DNA of 64,000 nucleotides, taken from NCBI GenBank assembly GCA_027924585.1, contig BSBM01000076.1:3238501-3302500 (forward strand). The letters are read 5' to 3'. The notes under the pieces were generated by a model. That model had not been told where the DNA came from. It did no database searches and saw nothing but the letters and a program-made list of their open reading frames with translations. Every line of letters begins with the position of its first letter. Positions within the stretch are counted from its first letter, which is position 1. The translations under genes were made by a program, and so were the position numbers. Shown piece by piece: positions 1 through 10,283 of the stretch. The stretch is from Larix kaempferi (lineage: Eukaryota > Streptophyta > Pinopsida > Pinales > Pinaceae).

Positions 1-965
1 TCAAAGATTGCATTGAGGCCGTTAAAAAATGTCCTCCATGCCAGCATTTTCAAACGAAAAAGTGCACCCATCTAGCCTCGTTACACCTGGTTATTACCGT
101 TGGCCCCTTTGCAAAATGGGGCATTGACTTCATGCACTGTAATCCTACCTCTTCCGGGGGGCATGGTTACGTCATAGTAGCCGTGGATTACTTTACAAAG
201 TGGGCCGAGGCTATACCAACATACACTGACAACGAAAAAACTGTCATACTCTTCATGTTCAATCATGTTATCTCACGATTCAGAGTGCCACAAGCCATAG
301 TCACTAACCATGGATCTCACTTTCAGAACCATATGGTCGACGAACTGAGCGCCCGATTGGGTTTTCGTCATGAAAACTCAACTCCTTACTATCCATAGTC
401 CAATGGACAAGTAGAGGCCATTAACAAGGTCTTGAAAACCATGATTCAACGCATGGTGGGTACCTGTAAGTCCAACTGGCACAACATGCTCTTTTCCGTG
501 CTATGGGCATACCAGACCTCCTTTAATACTGCTATCGTATTTACATCGTTCAAGTTAGTTTACGGATTGGAGGCAGTACTACCAATAGAGTGCGAGATTC
601 CATCGCTCAAACTTGCAATCGAACTTCTTTCGAACACCACTACCGAGGAAGAATGTTTCCTTTACCTTGAAAAGCTTGAAGAGACCCACCGCGATGCTGC
701 TCTTTCCAACGAGGCACATAAGAAGCGCATCAAGGCACAATACAATAGGTCGGTCGAACCCCGTGTCTTTAATGAGGGTGATTTGGTCCTCACGTACGAC
801 CAAAGACATGATAAGTTGGGGGCAGGTAAGTTCGAGTCCATGTGGCACGCACCGTATATAGTGAAACGCGTTCTAGAGAAAGGAGCCTATGAACTAGAGG
901 ACTACGATGGGATATATTTGGGTGAGACCCACAATGGGATCTACCTGAAGAGGTACTATGCTTGA
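1..965 (+). pseudogene. pol: Integrase (C-terminal part of pol) of element A
   Basis: The frame begins inside the zinc-finger end (a CPPCQ motif near base 35) and runs through the DDE core to a C-terminal domain ending with KRYYA and TGA at 963-965. The first catalytic Asp (GIDF) and the catalytic Glu (GQVEA, codon 414-416) are present. The second acidic position is Asn (TNHGSHF, codon 306-308), spaced 35 residues from the Glu, so the triad is broken by one G-to-A change. An in-frame TAG at 396-398 replaces the Gln expected after YYP. It is the close homologue of the integrase at 30846-32177. The copy is inactive. Confidence 0.88.
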
Positions 966-1092
966 GTTTTTCACGCATAGACATCTTGTATATACTGTAC
1001 ATGGCATGCGTGTTTTGTGTGGTGTCACACTTTTTTTTAATGTGTCTAGGTCTTGTCTTGTTTCTTATACCATGTTCTGTCTGCATGTGCAA

Positions 1093-1506
1093 ATGGAAAC
1101 TTGCTATGGATTCACGGACGGCGCCAACCGGCATACCTGTAACCTTGCTTTGGCAGCCTGGGTACTCTACTCTCCCACCGGTGAGCTTATCATCTCAGGA
1201 GGAATTTGTCTAGGTTTCGCAACCAACAATTCTGTGGAATATCAGGAATTCATTGGAACCCTAACTAATTCTCTTTCCTTGGGTATGGATGACGTTGTTA
1301 TTTACTTGGATTCACAACTAGTGGTCTCTCATCTTAACTAGATTTATGCTATCCACGAACCTAATCTATTCCATCTCTACAGACGAGTTCGTTCCCTGGA
1401 AAGGTCCTTTGAATATATTCAGTACCTACACATTCCATGAGATATGAACACAGTTTCCGACTTGATGGCCAACTTCATTCTAGATTGGTACATTGCACAC
1501 ACATGA
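1093..1506 (+). pseudogene. Additional (archaeal-like) RNase H ORF of element A
   Basis: This ORF starts 127 bases after the integrase stop. It shows the RNase H order: Asp in FTDGA, Glu in NNSVEY, Asp in YLDSQLV and a final Asp in the NTVSD segment, which corresponds to the usual N-x-x-A-D. It is a second RNase H, distinct from the one fused to RT, as known for the Tat lineage. Two in-frame stops break it, a TAG near 1339 (expected Gln) and a TGA near 1438 (expected Arg), both explained by C-to-T changes. The reading frame ends at 1504-1506. The same ORF follows integrase in element B at 32280. Confidence 0.75.
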
Positions 1507-1779
1507 CATTTGTATAAAATTTAAAAGCACACATAACATGTAAATCATCCATTGTATAAGCAAACATTTAAACAAGATCACATAAATCATCCATAGAACG
1601 CATAATGTATAAATCCGTCGAAAATGTCTATATATATATATAAGTCAAAATGATGGTGCTGATACAAAAGTTGAAGCATGCTAGCTTTCAATAGGTCTCT
1701 ACAAAATCTAAAGCTCATAAGCTTTCAGTACATACATGAGTAGGACATCAGCCTAAGGCTCAGGTTTCCTAACCCTAGA
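1507..1779. other. Spacer between RNase H and antisense gene of element A
   Basis: This is AT-rich non-coding sequence with a short TA microsatellite near 1630. It is the convergent junction between the sense RNase H ORF and the antisense gene, so it would hold both 3' ends. Nothing else was seen. Confidence 0.5.
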
Positions 1780-2648
1780 TCATGAAGCTCCCAGCTGCTG
1801 CCCATGAAAGCAGACCACGACCCTCGCCACTTTGGCCATCACCGTGCCAAAATGGTCAGACACCCCAACAACATACCTCTGGTATCTTTGAGGTAGATCA
1901 CGAACAACCGGCTCTAGGATATCCAGGTTCAGCCTCTGGAGGTTCTCATAAACCTCCTCTACCTTCTCGGTAGCATCTCGTGCTGCGACACCCATGACTG
2001 ACACCTCTCCTCTCCTTGCAATGATGGAGACCCCAACTGGCCGTGACGGACCCACATCTACACACAACACCAAGTTATCAACACTACTCCAAAAAAAATC
2101 ATACAATATATAAAATGAAAAACACAAGAGATTTTATTCTTACTGATGTCACCCCATTGTGCTCCCTCAGGGAGCACCAGGTCGGGATCACCTTTGAAGT
2201 CTGTCCCGCTGTAAGGGTAATCCTCAATCATGAGGAATTGTCCCTCCAGCCAAGTGAAGAACCTAGAGCCATAGACTATGATGGGATCGTCTCCGCCATG
2301 AAGGGCCATCACCTCTGCCCATCGAGTCATATGTGGATCCTTGGCATCCCAGTCATCCAATTCCACCTGTGGACAGAGATGAGGTACCTGCTCCAGTAAA
2401 AAGAGATCACCACGGACCCATATCCAAATTGTTTCAGCGCACCGCGTCGACATTTGGTAAGTTGGCCCCGTAGGTTGGTCAGGAATCCCTCACACCAGTT
2501 GAAAACCCTGGGATCCATGCACTCCTCTGCATACATCAATTGAGTCTTTCTCGCAAGGTGAGTAGACTGAATCCCCTTCACCCTCATTGGGGTGAAGAGC
2601 ACGACACGTAATGGACAATCTTGGATATCCTTAATGGGAATCTTCCCA
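1780..2648 (-). pseudogene. Antisense plant-mobile-domain-like gene of element A, 3' part
   Basis: This is the distal part of an antisense gene whose 5' part lies at 6513-6905, beyond the nested TR-GAG. Exon 1 continues through 2648-2144. A GTAAGA donor at 2143 and a TAG acceptor at 2058 define an 86-bp phase-1 intron, and exon 2 runs 2057-1780 to a stop. The last exon aligns with the last exon of the homologous gene in element B, with the intron at the same site and phase. A frameshift near 2400 disrupts exon 1. Motifs such as FTWLEGQF and DPDLVLPEGAQWGDI match the B copy. The function is unknown; plant-mobile-domain proteins in hosts act in silencing and development, but that role is not shown here. 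Confidence 0.7.
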
Positions 2649-2841
2649 TGCTATGAATATTAAATATTGTATTAAATTAATCAGTAAATTATTAATTAGT
2701 TTAATTGAAGGAACGTAACCCTTCTTAAGAATGCTCAAACCTTATAAAAGGTGAGCTCTTGTAACGCGTTAAAGCATCTTATCAATTCAATAATATATAT
2801 CTTATTCAATATGGATCTCGTGTCCTAGTTTTTCTGTTGCA
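2649..2841 (+). repeat. 5' LTR of the TR-GAG element
   Basis: This 193-bp LTR has TG...CA ends and is preceded by TSD TCCCA. TATAAAA lies at 2743-2749. It differs from the 3' copy at about four bases, for example GTAACGCG versus GTAAAGCG. Confidence 0.9.
2743..2749 (+). promoter_or_regulatory. TATA box in the TR-GAG 5' LTR
   Basis: TATAAAA lies 92 bp before the LTR end. The same box occurs in the 3' LTR at 6414-6420. Confidence 0.6.
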
Positions 2842-2843
2842 TT

Positions 2844-2855
2844 TGGTATCAGAGC
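2844..2855 (+). promoter_or_regulatory. Primer binding site, tRNA-iMet type (TR-GAG)
   Basis: TGGTATCAGAGC starts two bases after the 5' LTR and is complementary to the 3' end of plant initiator-Met tRNA, the usual Ty3/Copia primer. Confidence 0.9.
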
Positions 2856-4756
2856 ACGGTTTCGACTCTTATCGGCTCACTCATTTTCCAGGATACATAC
2901 ACTCCTCCATTCACTCCATTCGCTCCATCACCTCTCACACACTGCTCACTCCACTACATTACTTCCCCACGCTATCCTTCCTCCTTCATCTTCCATGACA
3001 TCCCTAGTTCCTTCCTTCCATATCCCGCCCACGTGATCCCTCTTTCCTCATACCCACGCTCCAGCCTTTGAGCTCCCTCGTCCCACGCCTGCTCTTCCTT
3101 ACCCAATCGCCAACACTTCACACGTCTCTCTCTGCACCTTCCTTCCCGCTCCTAGCTGCACTCTCTTCTACCATCAAGACCCTCCCACACTTTACACCCT
3201 CACATCACTTCACATCCCTCCATCTTCCCCCCCACTCCATATTCCTTCCACCTCGCGCTTGCGTCCACCATCTCCACGCATCTTCCGTTCTATCCATTAC
3301 ACCGATGCTTCTCCACATCCACTTACTCCCAAAACCCATGCCACCTCGACTCCGTTTCCCCATTCCAGTCCATTCATTCCCTCTCCCCCTCTGCATTCAT
3401 ATCCGTCTCCTTACCCCACGTTGCATCCGCACACTCCCCCACTCTACACCTCGCTGCATCCACCCTCCTGCAGCCTCCCCCACGCTCGACTCTTACCCCA
3501 AACTGCTCGGCCACTCCACTCCGCCCTTCGCCCAGCGCTCGTCTGCTCTCTTGCTACGTCCTCTGCCCTCTTGCTGCGCCCTCTCCCCACCTACGCGCCA
3601 ACTCCCCATGCCTTCCACGGTGCTCTTTGCTGCACCTCCCCACTCCTCCACGCCATCCATCAAATATATTATTCTTTATTTATTAATTATGGAAGCTGGT
3701 TTCACTTCTTAACTCCTTAACCGGACACGGTTAACTCCGCAACCGAACATAGTTGCTGAATTTGGTATCAGAGCGGAACGCTCCTCCATCTGAGCTCGGA
3801 TTCGGCTCACAATCAGAGCAGATTCACTCCTACACTCTAAGCTCGGACTCGGCTCATCAATTCCTACTTAAGTTCGGATTCGGCTTATCACTTACCATCA
3901 CTCGTTGCTCACTCACCACACCATCTTCCTCTTTTCCGCTTGCTACACTCCATCCACGCTCCCCTCCACTTGTTCCACTCCCACGTCCTGCTCTAGCTCC
4001 CACGCACTTCACCCCCGACCCCCCCTCCACTTCTCCTTACCCCCCCACTAGATCCGCGTCCCTTATTCCCTCTCGGCTCTCCTCTGCACCTGCAAATCCC
4101 TCTCTCGTTACTGCTCACGCCGCCCTGCCCGCGCTAAACCTTCCCACACTGCAGCATCTGCCTCCCACGCCCTCTCTTCCTTGGGTCCACTCTCCCTCGC
4201 GCGCCATCCTCCCACTGCTGCGCATTCCATCCTCCCACTGCTGCTCATCCCCTTCCTTCATGCCTCCACTCTTCTCTTCTCACCATCTCGCCACCGCCAC
4301 ACTTGAAAACTCACAGCAGCTCCTCACCCACATTCCTCTCAACCAACCGCGACCCCCATATCTCCATGCCCTCCCACTTGCTCTCCCTTCCACCGGTTCC
4401 TCCCCCACCATCCGGCCTGCAACCTCAAACTCCCTGTCAAACCTCCGCTGCTCATACTCCACTTCTCCAGCTCCCTGTCAAACCTGCCACACTCCCTCAT
4501 TCAAACTCCTTCACGTAAAACCTAATTTTTAATAATAAATTAAATATTATTATATTAATATTTAATTTTATTAAATAATATATATATTAATAGTATTATC
4601 CTTTAAACTATTAATATAATATTACTCTCTTCCAATATCATATTTTTCATAAGTTAATTATTACTAAACAATAATTAGCTTAATTGTCAAGAGTCTTTCA
4701 TCTCCAAAACCAAAATAGCATCCAAATATTCACCTCCCCACACCAGGACAAGAACC
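2856..4756 (+). other. Pyrimidine-rich leader of the TR-GAG element
   Basis: This 1.9-kb leader is overwhelmingly C and T, with many CTCC, CCAC and CTTCC runs, up to about 4520. An AT-rich stretch follows, then ATG at 4757. Two long open frames (3068-3712 and 3753-4532) encode only Ser/Pro/His/Leu low-complexity sequence, because a G- and A-poor tract rarely forms stop codons. I see no conserved domain. A second primer-binding-site-like motif lies at 3763-3774. Confidence 0.6.
3763..3774 (+). promoter_or_regulatory. Second tRNA-iMet primer-binding-like motif inside the leader
   Basis: TGGTATCAGAGC occurs again 919 bp downstream of the real site, in a similar local context (TTGC...ATTTGGTATCAGAGC). 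It may be the remnant of an internal LTR end or of a leader duplication. Confidence 0.5.
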
Positions 4757-6258
4757 ATGGCCGAGTTACGAGACCGACTAGAAAAATTAGAAAAAGACCA
4801 AATTAGAGATTTAAAAATCGTCGAAGGTCTAAACTCCAGAATGGACAAACTTGAGAAAGTGTTTCAAGAAGATTTAAAGGAAGAGATTAAAAATAACAAT
4901 GCCGTGCTTAAAAAATAAATCAAAGATGAAGTTGTTCTGGTACTAGAAAGAAGGTTGAGTGAAAAATTTGACACTCTGAACGAAAAACAAAAAGACTTGG
5001 ATGACAAAATGAGTGTTATGACTCAAAACATAAACACCATAACCCAGAACTTGAGCACCTTGACGCAGAACCATAATATATTAATGGAGATGTTACAAAG
5101 ACTAATGCCTAAGACAAATCAAGTTAGTAGTCCATACATGCTAGATGCCTCATTTCATATTTTCACACAGGAAGCACTTGCCAAGAATCAAGAAGAATTG
5201 CAAAAAGAAATAAAGATTAACAATGCGACGCTTAAGCAAGAGATAGAAACAAAAGTACTACCAGATATGGAGGCACGATTAAATAGCCAAATAGAAGCTA
5301 TCTGTAAGATAGTAGAGAATAAAAAAGACAAAAATCACCGCCAACAACGAAGCAGTTCAAATATGTCACTTACGTCATCCAGTAGTTCCGATCCACCATC
5401 AAACCATAAAGCAAAAGGGAATCAATATCACCCTTACATAGTGTACCCACCTAAGGCAAAAATAGAGTTGTCGAAATACAATGGAAGTAAAGACCAATGC
5501 GTTGCTTGGCTAAACAAAGCGGAAGAATACTTCGACATTTACAATATTCAATCTGATGAGGAGAAGGTGAAATATGCGTCAATGCATATGGAAGGGTACG
5601 CCTATAATTGGTACTTATGGTGGAAGAGGGATAATTTTTCCTACACCTGGAACTTGTTCAAAAATGATTTTTTAATAGGTTTCAAGGAATCAAGGAAGAT
5701 GAGTTTTTCAGTAAACTTACGAGATTACAACAAGTTGGAAGTGTTGAGGAATTCACACATCAGTGGGAATCCTTGTCGACACGAGTATTTGGGTTGTTTG
5801 ACAAGCAAAGACTCGAAACTTATTTAGGAGGTCTTAAATCGTACCTCCAAAAAGAGTTAAAGTTACACAACATACCTAACGTAGAGGTAGCAAGACATAA
5901 AGCAAAAGCCGCAGAACGCAAACTGGAAGGAATAAAAACAAGAGGCGACAACCATTATCGACAAGAAAAAGAGACACAATGTAGGTACTGTGAAGATATG
6001 TGGTCACCCGGCCATCAATGCCACAAACCTCAATCATATGCCTATGAAATGGAAAATAGATCAAAGCCATCTAACAGTTACTCTAATAATAGAAAGAAGA
6101 AGAAAAACATTTGTCGTCGATGTGGTGATGATTGGATCCCAGGCCATAAATGTAGGAACAATCACACAATACAGTGCAAAATCATCAATAGAAAGGAAGT
6201 GCAAGTCTCTACACAAGAAATTGCGTCTGACTCTAATACCGACACTGAATCTGAATGA
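4757..6258 (+). pseudogene. gag: Gag of the TR-GAG element
   Basis: ATG at 4757 opens a frame with an N-terminal heptad-rich coiled coil (about residues 1-130), a Ser-rich linker, the retrotransposon Gag core (YNGSKDQCVAWLNKAEEYF, then AYNWYLWWKR) and, near the C terminus, two zinc knuckles of the C-x2-C...PGH-x-C form (CRYCEDMWSPGHQC and CRRCGDDWIPGHKC). This knuckle type occurs in Ty3/gypsy Gag proteins. A TAA near 4916 and a frameshift in a T-run near 5668 break the ORF. The frame then resumes through FTHQWESLSTRVFGLF to TGA at 6256-6258. No pol follows; a purine tract and the 3' LTR start 60 bp later. The product would form virus-like particles if intact. Confidence 0.85.
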
Positions 6259-6302
6259 AGGACGACATTATGAAAATACTCAAGCTTTGAGGACAAAGCT
6301 TT

Positions 6303-6319
6303 CCAAAAGGGGAAGGCAA
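6303..6319 (+). promoter_or_regulatory. Polypurine tract of the TR-GAG element
   Basis: A run containing CCAAAAGGGGAAGGCA lies immediately before the 3' LTR and fits the plus-strand DNA primer site. Confidence 0.75.
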
Positions 6320-6512
6320 TGCTATGAATATTAAATATTGTATTAAATTAATCAGTAAATTATTAATTAGTTTAATTGAAGGGACGTAACCCTTCTTAAG
6401 AATGCTCAAACCTTATAAAAGGTGAGCTCTTGTAAAGCGTTAAAGCATCTTATCAATTCAATAATATATATCTTATTCAATATGGATCTCGCATCCTAGT
6501 TTTTCTGTTGCA
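6320..6512 (+). repeat. 3' LTR of the TR-GAG element
   Basis: This 193-bp copy matches 2649-2841 and is followed by TSD TCCCA at 6513-6517. Confidence 0.9.
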
Positions 6513-6905
6513 TCCCACTAGAAGCCGCAGTGCCCGCAGTGCAGTATTGAGTGATCATTTCATCTACAGTCTGATCACCCCCTCGTGATCTAGTGAGAGA
6601 TATAGATTCTCCCCTCCGGGATAATCTTATCAGGAAGTAGATGTCCTCGAAATCTATACTCAAGGTATGCACCTTGATCTCGAAGTGCTGCTGCGCTGGA
6701 TCCCAACATCGGATCATATGTGTTAGTAGCGGGAATTGGGCCCTCATGCCCAACACTTGGAAGTACTTAAGCAACCCGCAGTTCCTCAATGCAGCAACAC
6801 ATTGAGGGTCATTTTCAAACTGTGCAACATCCAACTCGTGTTCGCGTTCTCTCCACTCAATGACCATGTTTTTCACTATGAACTTGTCAAGAAGCACAAA
6901 TGAGC
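6513..6905 (-). pseudogene. Antisense plant-mobile-domain-like gene of element A, 5' part
   Basis: This is the 5' half of the antisense gene split by the TR-GAG element. ATG at 6867 starts MVIEWREREHEL, and an open frame extends upstream to 6897. The segment RCWDPAQQHFEI followed by DFEDIYFLIRLSRRGESI has the Trp-Asp...Phe...Asp-Val/Ile-x-Phe-Ile-x-x-Leu...Gly pattern of the plant mobile domain. The frame re-enters phase with 2648 when the TR-GAG and one TSD copy are removed (SSG joins KIPIKDIQ). The gene is a clear homologue of 33239-34101 in element B. The assignment rests on motif pattern, without a profile search. Confidence 0.72.
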
Positions 6906-9392
6906 AACATTAGAACTCACCCCATGCATCAAATCTTTTTATTTTGGGTTGGGTAATGACATGAACTTGGACATTTCCTCCATCGCAAACTGTCCTTGCA
7001 GACAGTGTGACATCGTCGCAAATGACCCTTGCGGGATTCACGACGACCCTAAGTCATCGCAGTTCCCGTAAGGGAGACCTGCACCGACCTGTGAGCGCAT
7101 TACCCCCAACTAAAACAACTCAAAACCTTAAAAAATAAGCAAAAAACATGAAACTAATCCACTGAAAAGTTGCAAAGATGATTTTAGGCCTACCTGCTTC
7201 TGAAGGCTCACGAAATGGTGGAACGTAGCTCCGGGAAACATCAATTGAAATTCTGATCCAAACGGCACTTTCCACTCTCCAAACTCGGTAAAAACAATTG
7301 TAATTTATTTTCACTATTTCACCCATTTTTATAACAAAAAATGGAATATTCCTTTTATATTTTGATGCTTTAGTGGGTTTTTACTATAGTTTGGATTATT
7401 TATCGCATCTAAATACTTGGTTAACCACTTTTGACCCATCTTTTGAGCTACAGGTGCCTAATTAACACCATTTTTCACCGTGACGATCATCTCGTAAGTA
7501 TCATCAGGTATGAACACTCTTTGACCGTCTTTTTGCCATTATTACACTCATTAATGTAGGTTATTAAATGACAACCGAGCTAGCTCTTTGTTCTTTCTAG
7601 TTCTCATTAAACGATGAGAATAAGTCACCGAGTTATAGTTTATCACTTTTTCGGGCTCGTTAAACTCCTATGAAAAAGGAAACCCCCCAGAGTCTCTATT
7701 TAAGCTCTTTTCAGGCTCTCTAAATACGAAAATATCGCCAAGCGAACTTGTCGCATTAACACTTGTTAAATTATTTGAATGGTCATCTTCCTAGTGATAG
7801 TTTACCCCTTTTTCGGACCAAGGGGCACTACTTATGAAAAAGGTATACTCTAGCCAATCATGACTGGAAGAGTCCTCTCTCGTGTTGTTTTACCCTTTTT
7901 CGGGCAAAGAGGCTAACCTTATGAAAAAGGACCTTTGGAGTCTTCTTTAGTTCTTTTCAGACTCTCTAAACATGAAATGAGGCCAAGTTTACCTTCTATG
8001 GACTCGTTAAAAATCAACATTGAAGGCCCCGTCACGGGATGAACCCCTCCTTTCCCAGGTTCGGGAAATATTTGGGATTGGACTCATCTATGAGATGAGC
8101 TATACCAAGCATCTGGTTTCCCTCATCAAGTTTGTTAAAAACACATGAGGCACTCATCAGTCATGATGGGAAATTTTTTGTATTACACGTTTACCAGTGG
8201 CAGTACTTAGTCGCTCTTGAACATGGCACTCATCTTGCATTTTCATTCAGTACTTGTCCTCGAGTCCTGTTAACTTAATGAGTCTTATTCCTCCTTTGGA
8301 TCATCCAAATAATGGTTCCATCATCAATTACATTAGGATTTGGCATCATACTCGTCATGTCAATACTGCCAACTCATTCCATGCCCATGTTCAAGAGATG
8401 TATTCACAACTCATAATCTGCAGTAAGTACACCTTCCATCATGTCAGTCTGCTTTGAGTCAGTCTTGCATGTTACTGTACCATCTGATCTAATCTAAACA
8501 TCTGTTATCGAGTTTCGTGTCGATGATGAGGGATTCATCATGGCCCTCTCTACTCCTCACACTATTAATACCTTATTTCTCATGCTCTCCAATAGATTGA
8601 CTTGCGTCCTGATGATGAATCCCGATATGGATTCAAAACGTCGACTTCGTAACTTTGACACTGTGGATGCTCCGAGACCACCTGTAACAAACAACCACAG
8701 AAATTTAGCAACATGATTCATCCTTGTCGACTTCAAATCATCATCCAAGGTTTGAATCTAGAAACCAATCAAGTACCTTGGGCCTACATGCCTCAATGAC
8801 AGGTTACCTCACTTTCAACATGAGTTTACATCATTGGCTCTTGATTGAAATATTTTGTCAAGCGTTCGAATTCAGCTCATTTATTCGTGTTTGATGATAT
8901 GTACTGTGATACCTTGGGGATCATTGCCATCAATGATGATTTCCCTCGTGATTGTTAACGATATACTTCAATGACCGGTAATCAAGTGGTTTCTACCATG
9001 TTCGACGCCAAGACATTTGTAATCACATGGATAGATTCGTATCATTACGGGTTCGGCTTGAAGACCCTGGGGAGTCATGTTTTACCCAGGTTGTGATGGA
9101 GATTGTTTTGAGTCATATTACTTGGATCCACTTTTGTATTGGTTGTGACTGTTTTATCATCTCATCATGGATCTACGCTTGTGTCTAGTAGCCATGATTG
9201 TGTTCAATCGGTCATTACTACCATGGATCTGCAATGTGTTGGTCGCCAACCATGTTGTGAGTCATACGAGACTGTGTTCTCAGAGTCAGTAGTACTGCAA
9301 CAACATCCTCCATCCGACAAGTCCTTGCCAATTCTTCTCTCAAATAATTTCACCTCTCAAGTTCCAATAGCTTCATGCTTTCGGGGGAATTT
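6906..9392 (+). other. 3' untranslated region of element A
   Basis: This is 2.5 kb without a supportable coding frame. It contains degenerate repeats of a unit with CTTTTTCGGGC...GAAAAAGG...CAGGCTCTCTAAA (about 7600-8000), related to the tandem array in element B's 3' region. Around 6985-7090 there are short GCGACG/CGTCGC palindromes and CTTGCGGG motifs upstream of the antisense gene. Long variable 3' untranslated regions are typical of Tat/Ogre elements. Confidence 0.6.
9381..9392 (+). promoter_or_regulatory. Polypurine tract of element A
   Basis: CGGGGGAATTT lies directly before the TGTTAC start of the 3' LTR. Element B has TAGGGGGAATC in the same place. Confidence 0.75.
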
Positions 9393-10283
9393 TGTTACAC
9401 CTAAATATTCCCATCATAATACTCAGTTTAAACATACCTAAAGTTCCTTTGACTAAGTTATCAACTTGGAAGAGATACCTGACCTATTTCTATTGGGTTT
9501 AGTGAGGTCGTTGCAGGTCACCTTTGTGCAACCTGCGACGTCGTAGGTTGTCCTACTACAGCCTGGGACGATGTCAGTTAAATGGATAAAAGAACATCTT
9601 CGATCCCATTCTCGAAGGTGTGTGATGTGGATATCTATCCCTAAACCTATGGAGGAGCTAGCATTCGGTTCCCTAGCCCTTTGGGAGGATCCCTTAACCC
9701 TCTCGCATTATATCTCAACCTACCCTATCCTCTTAGTCTTATATAAATGAGGCTCACTCCCATTCCAAAGGGAGGAAGTCTATAGCACTTGCATGCTGGT
9801 GAAATTAGCTTGGGATATCTCTACTCATCGCTTGGGAGACCTATACTTCCTTTTGATGCTTTGGCATTGGCTTGTTGGAGGAGGATTGCGACATTAATCT
9901 TTGGTTGTAATAATCACTCTTTGTATTTCCCTTCTTTTAATACAGTAATATAAACTCTTTCCACCAAATGTTGTTGTGTTAATGATGTTTTGTGTAGTTT
10001 ACTTGCTTAACCATTTACTTAGATATGTTATTGTTTATATGCACTTTATTTGTTTGTATTGTTCTGTATGTCTTGACAGGTCTTGCAGTTGAGATCTGGC
10101 GATCATGAAGCTTGGAACAACATCAAGGAGAAAGATCTACAAGCTAGAGGTAAGACATCTAATTACTCGATCTTTAACTAGATCTAGGAAAGTAGTTTCA
10201 TATTCTATCTCACTTATTCTAGACTTACGTTGAGCTAGGGAGATCACGCCTTAAGTCTGCTTTCTGTAGATTGTCCGGTAACA
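9393..10283 (+). repeat. 3' LTR of element A
   Basis: This LTR of about 891 bp has perfect terminal inverted repeats TGTTAC...GTAACA. TATATAAA lies at 9740-9747. The right edge coincides with the point where element C's protease reading frame is cut. The 5' LTR is outside the window, so the ends rest on structure alone. Confidence 0.8.
9740..9747 (+). promoter_or_regulatory. TATA box in the element A LTR
   Basis: TATATAAA sits in mid-LTR, at the expected U3/R position. Confidence 0.55.

Larger units (their letters stand above)
2649..6512 (+). mobile_element. TR-GAG: small non-autonomous LTR retrotransposon with gag only
   Basis: Two 193-bp direct repeats, differing at about four positions, bound a 3.5-kb interior. 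The boundaries are TGCTATG...TGTTGCA, and a perfect 5-bp target-site duplication TCCCA flanks them (2644-2648 and 6513-6517). A tRNA-iMet primer binding site follows the 5' LTR and a purine tract precedes the 3' LTR. The interior encodes only a Gag with two zinc knuckles and has no protease, RT or integrase. This matches the TR-GAG class of terminal-repeat retrotransposons, which depend on enzymes from other elements. Near-identical LTRs mark it as the youngest insertion I can date here. It interrupts exon 1 of A's antisense gene. Confidence 0.9.
1..10283 (+). mobile_element. Element A: 3' part of a Tat-like Ty3/gypsy retrotransposon
   Basis: The window opens inside the integrase of a plus-strand Ty3/gypsy element. 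In order come integrase, an extra RNase H ORF, an antisense gene, a long 3' untranslated region, a polypurine tract and a 3' LTR ending at 10283. Integrase followed by a second RNase H and an antisense ORF is the layout known for the plant Tat/Ogre lineage. The 5' half lies outside the window. A 3.86-kb element is nested at 2649-6512. Element A itself interrupts the protease-coding region of element C: C's reading frame stops exactly at the LTR end, so ACTAT at 10284-10288 should be one half of its target-site duplication. Confidence 0.85.

Noticed and set aside
3068-4532. Two long open frames (3068-3712 and 3753-4532) in the TR-GAG leader
   Set aside because: They are Ser/Pro/His/Leu low-complexity translations of a C/T-rich tract, open in more than one frame at once. 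No domain and no conserved start was seen.
8254-9441. Short open frames in the 3' region of element A
   Set aside because: They are isolated, without homology to element B's equivalent region, and lie in a known non-coding part of the element.
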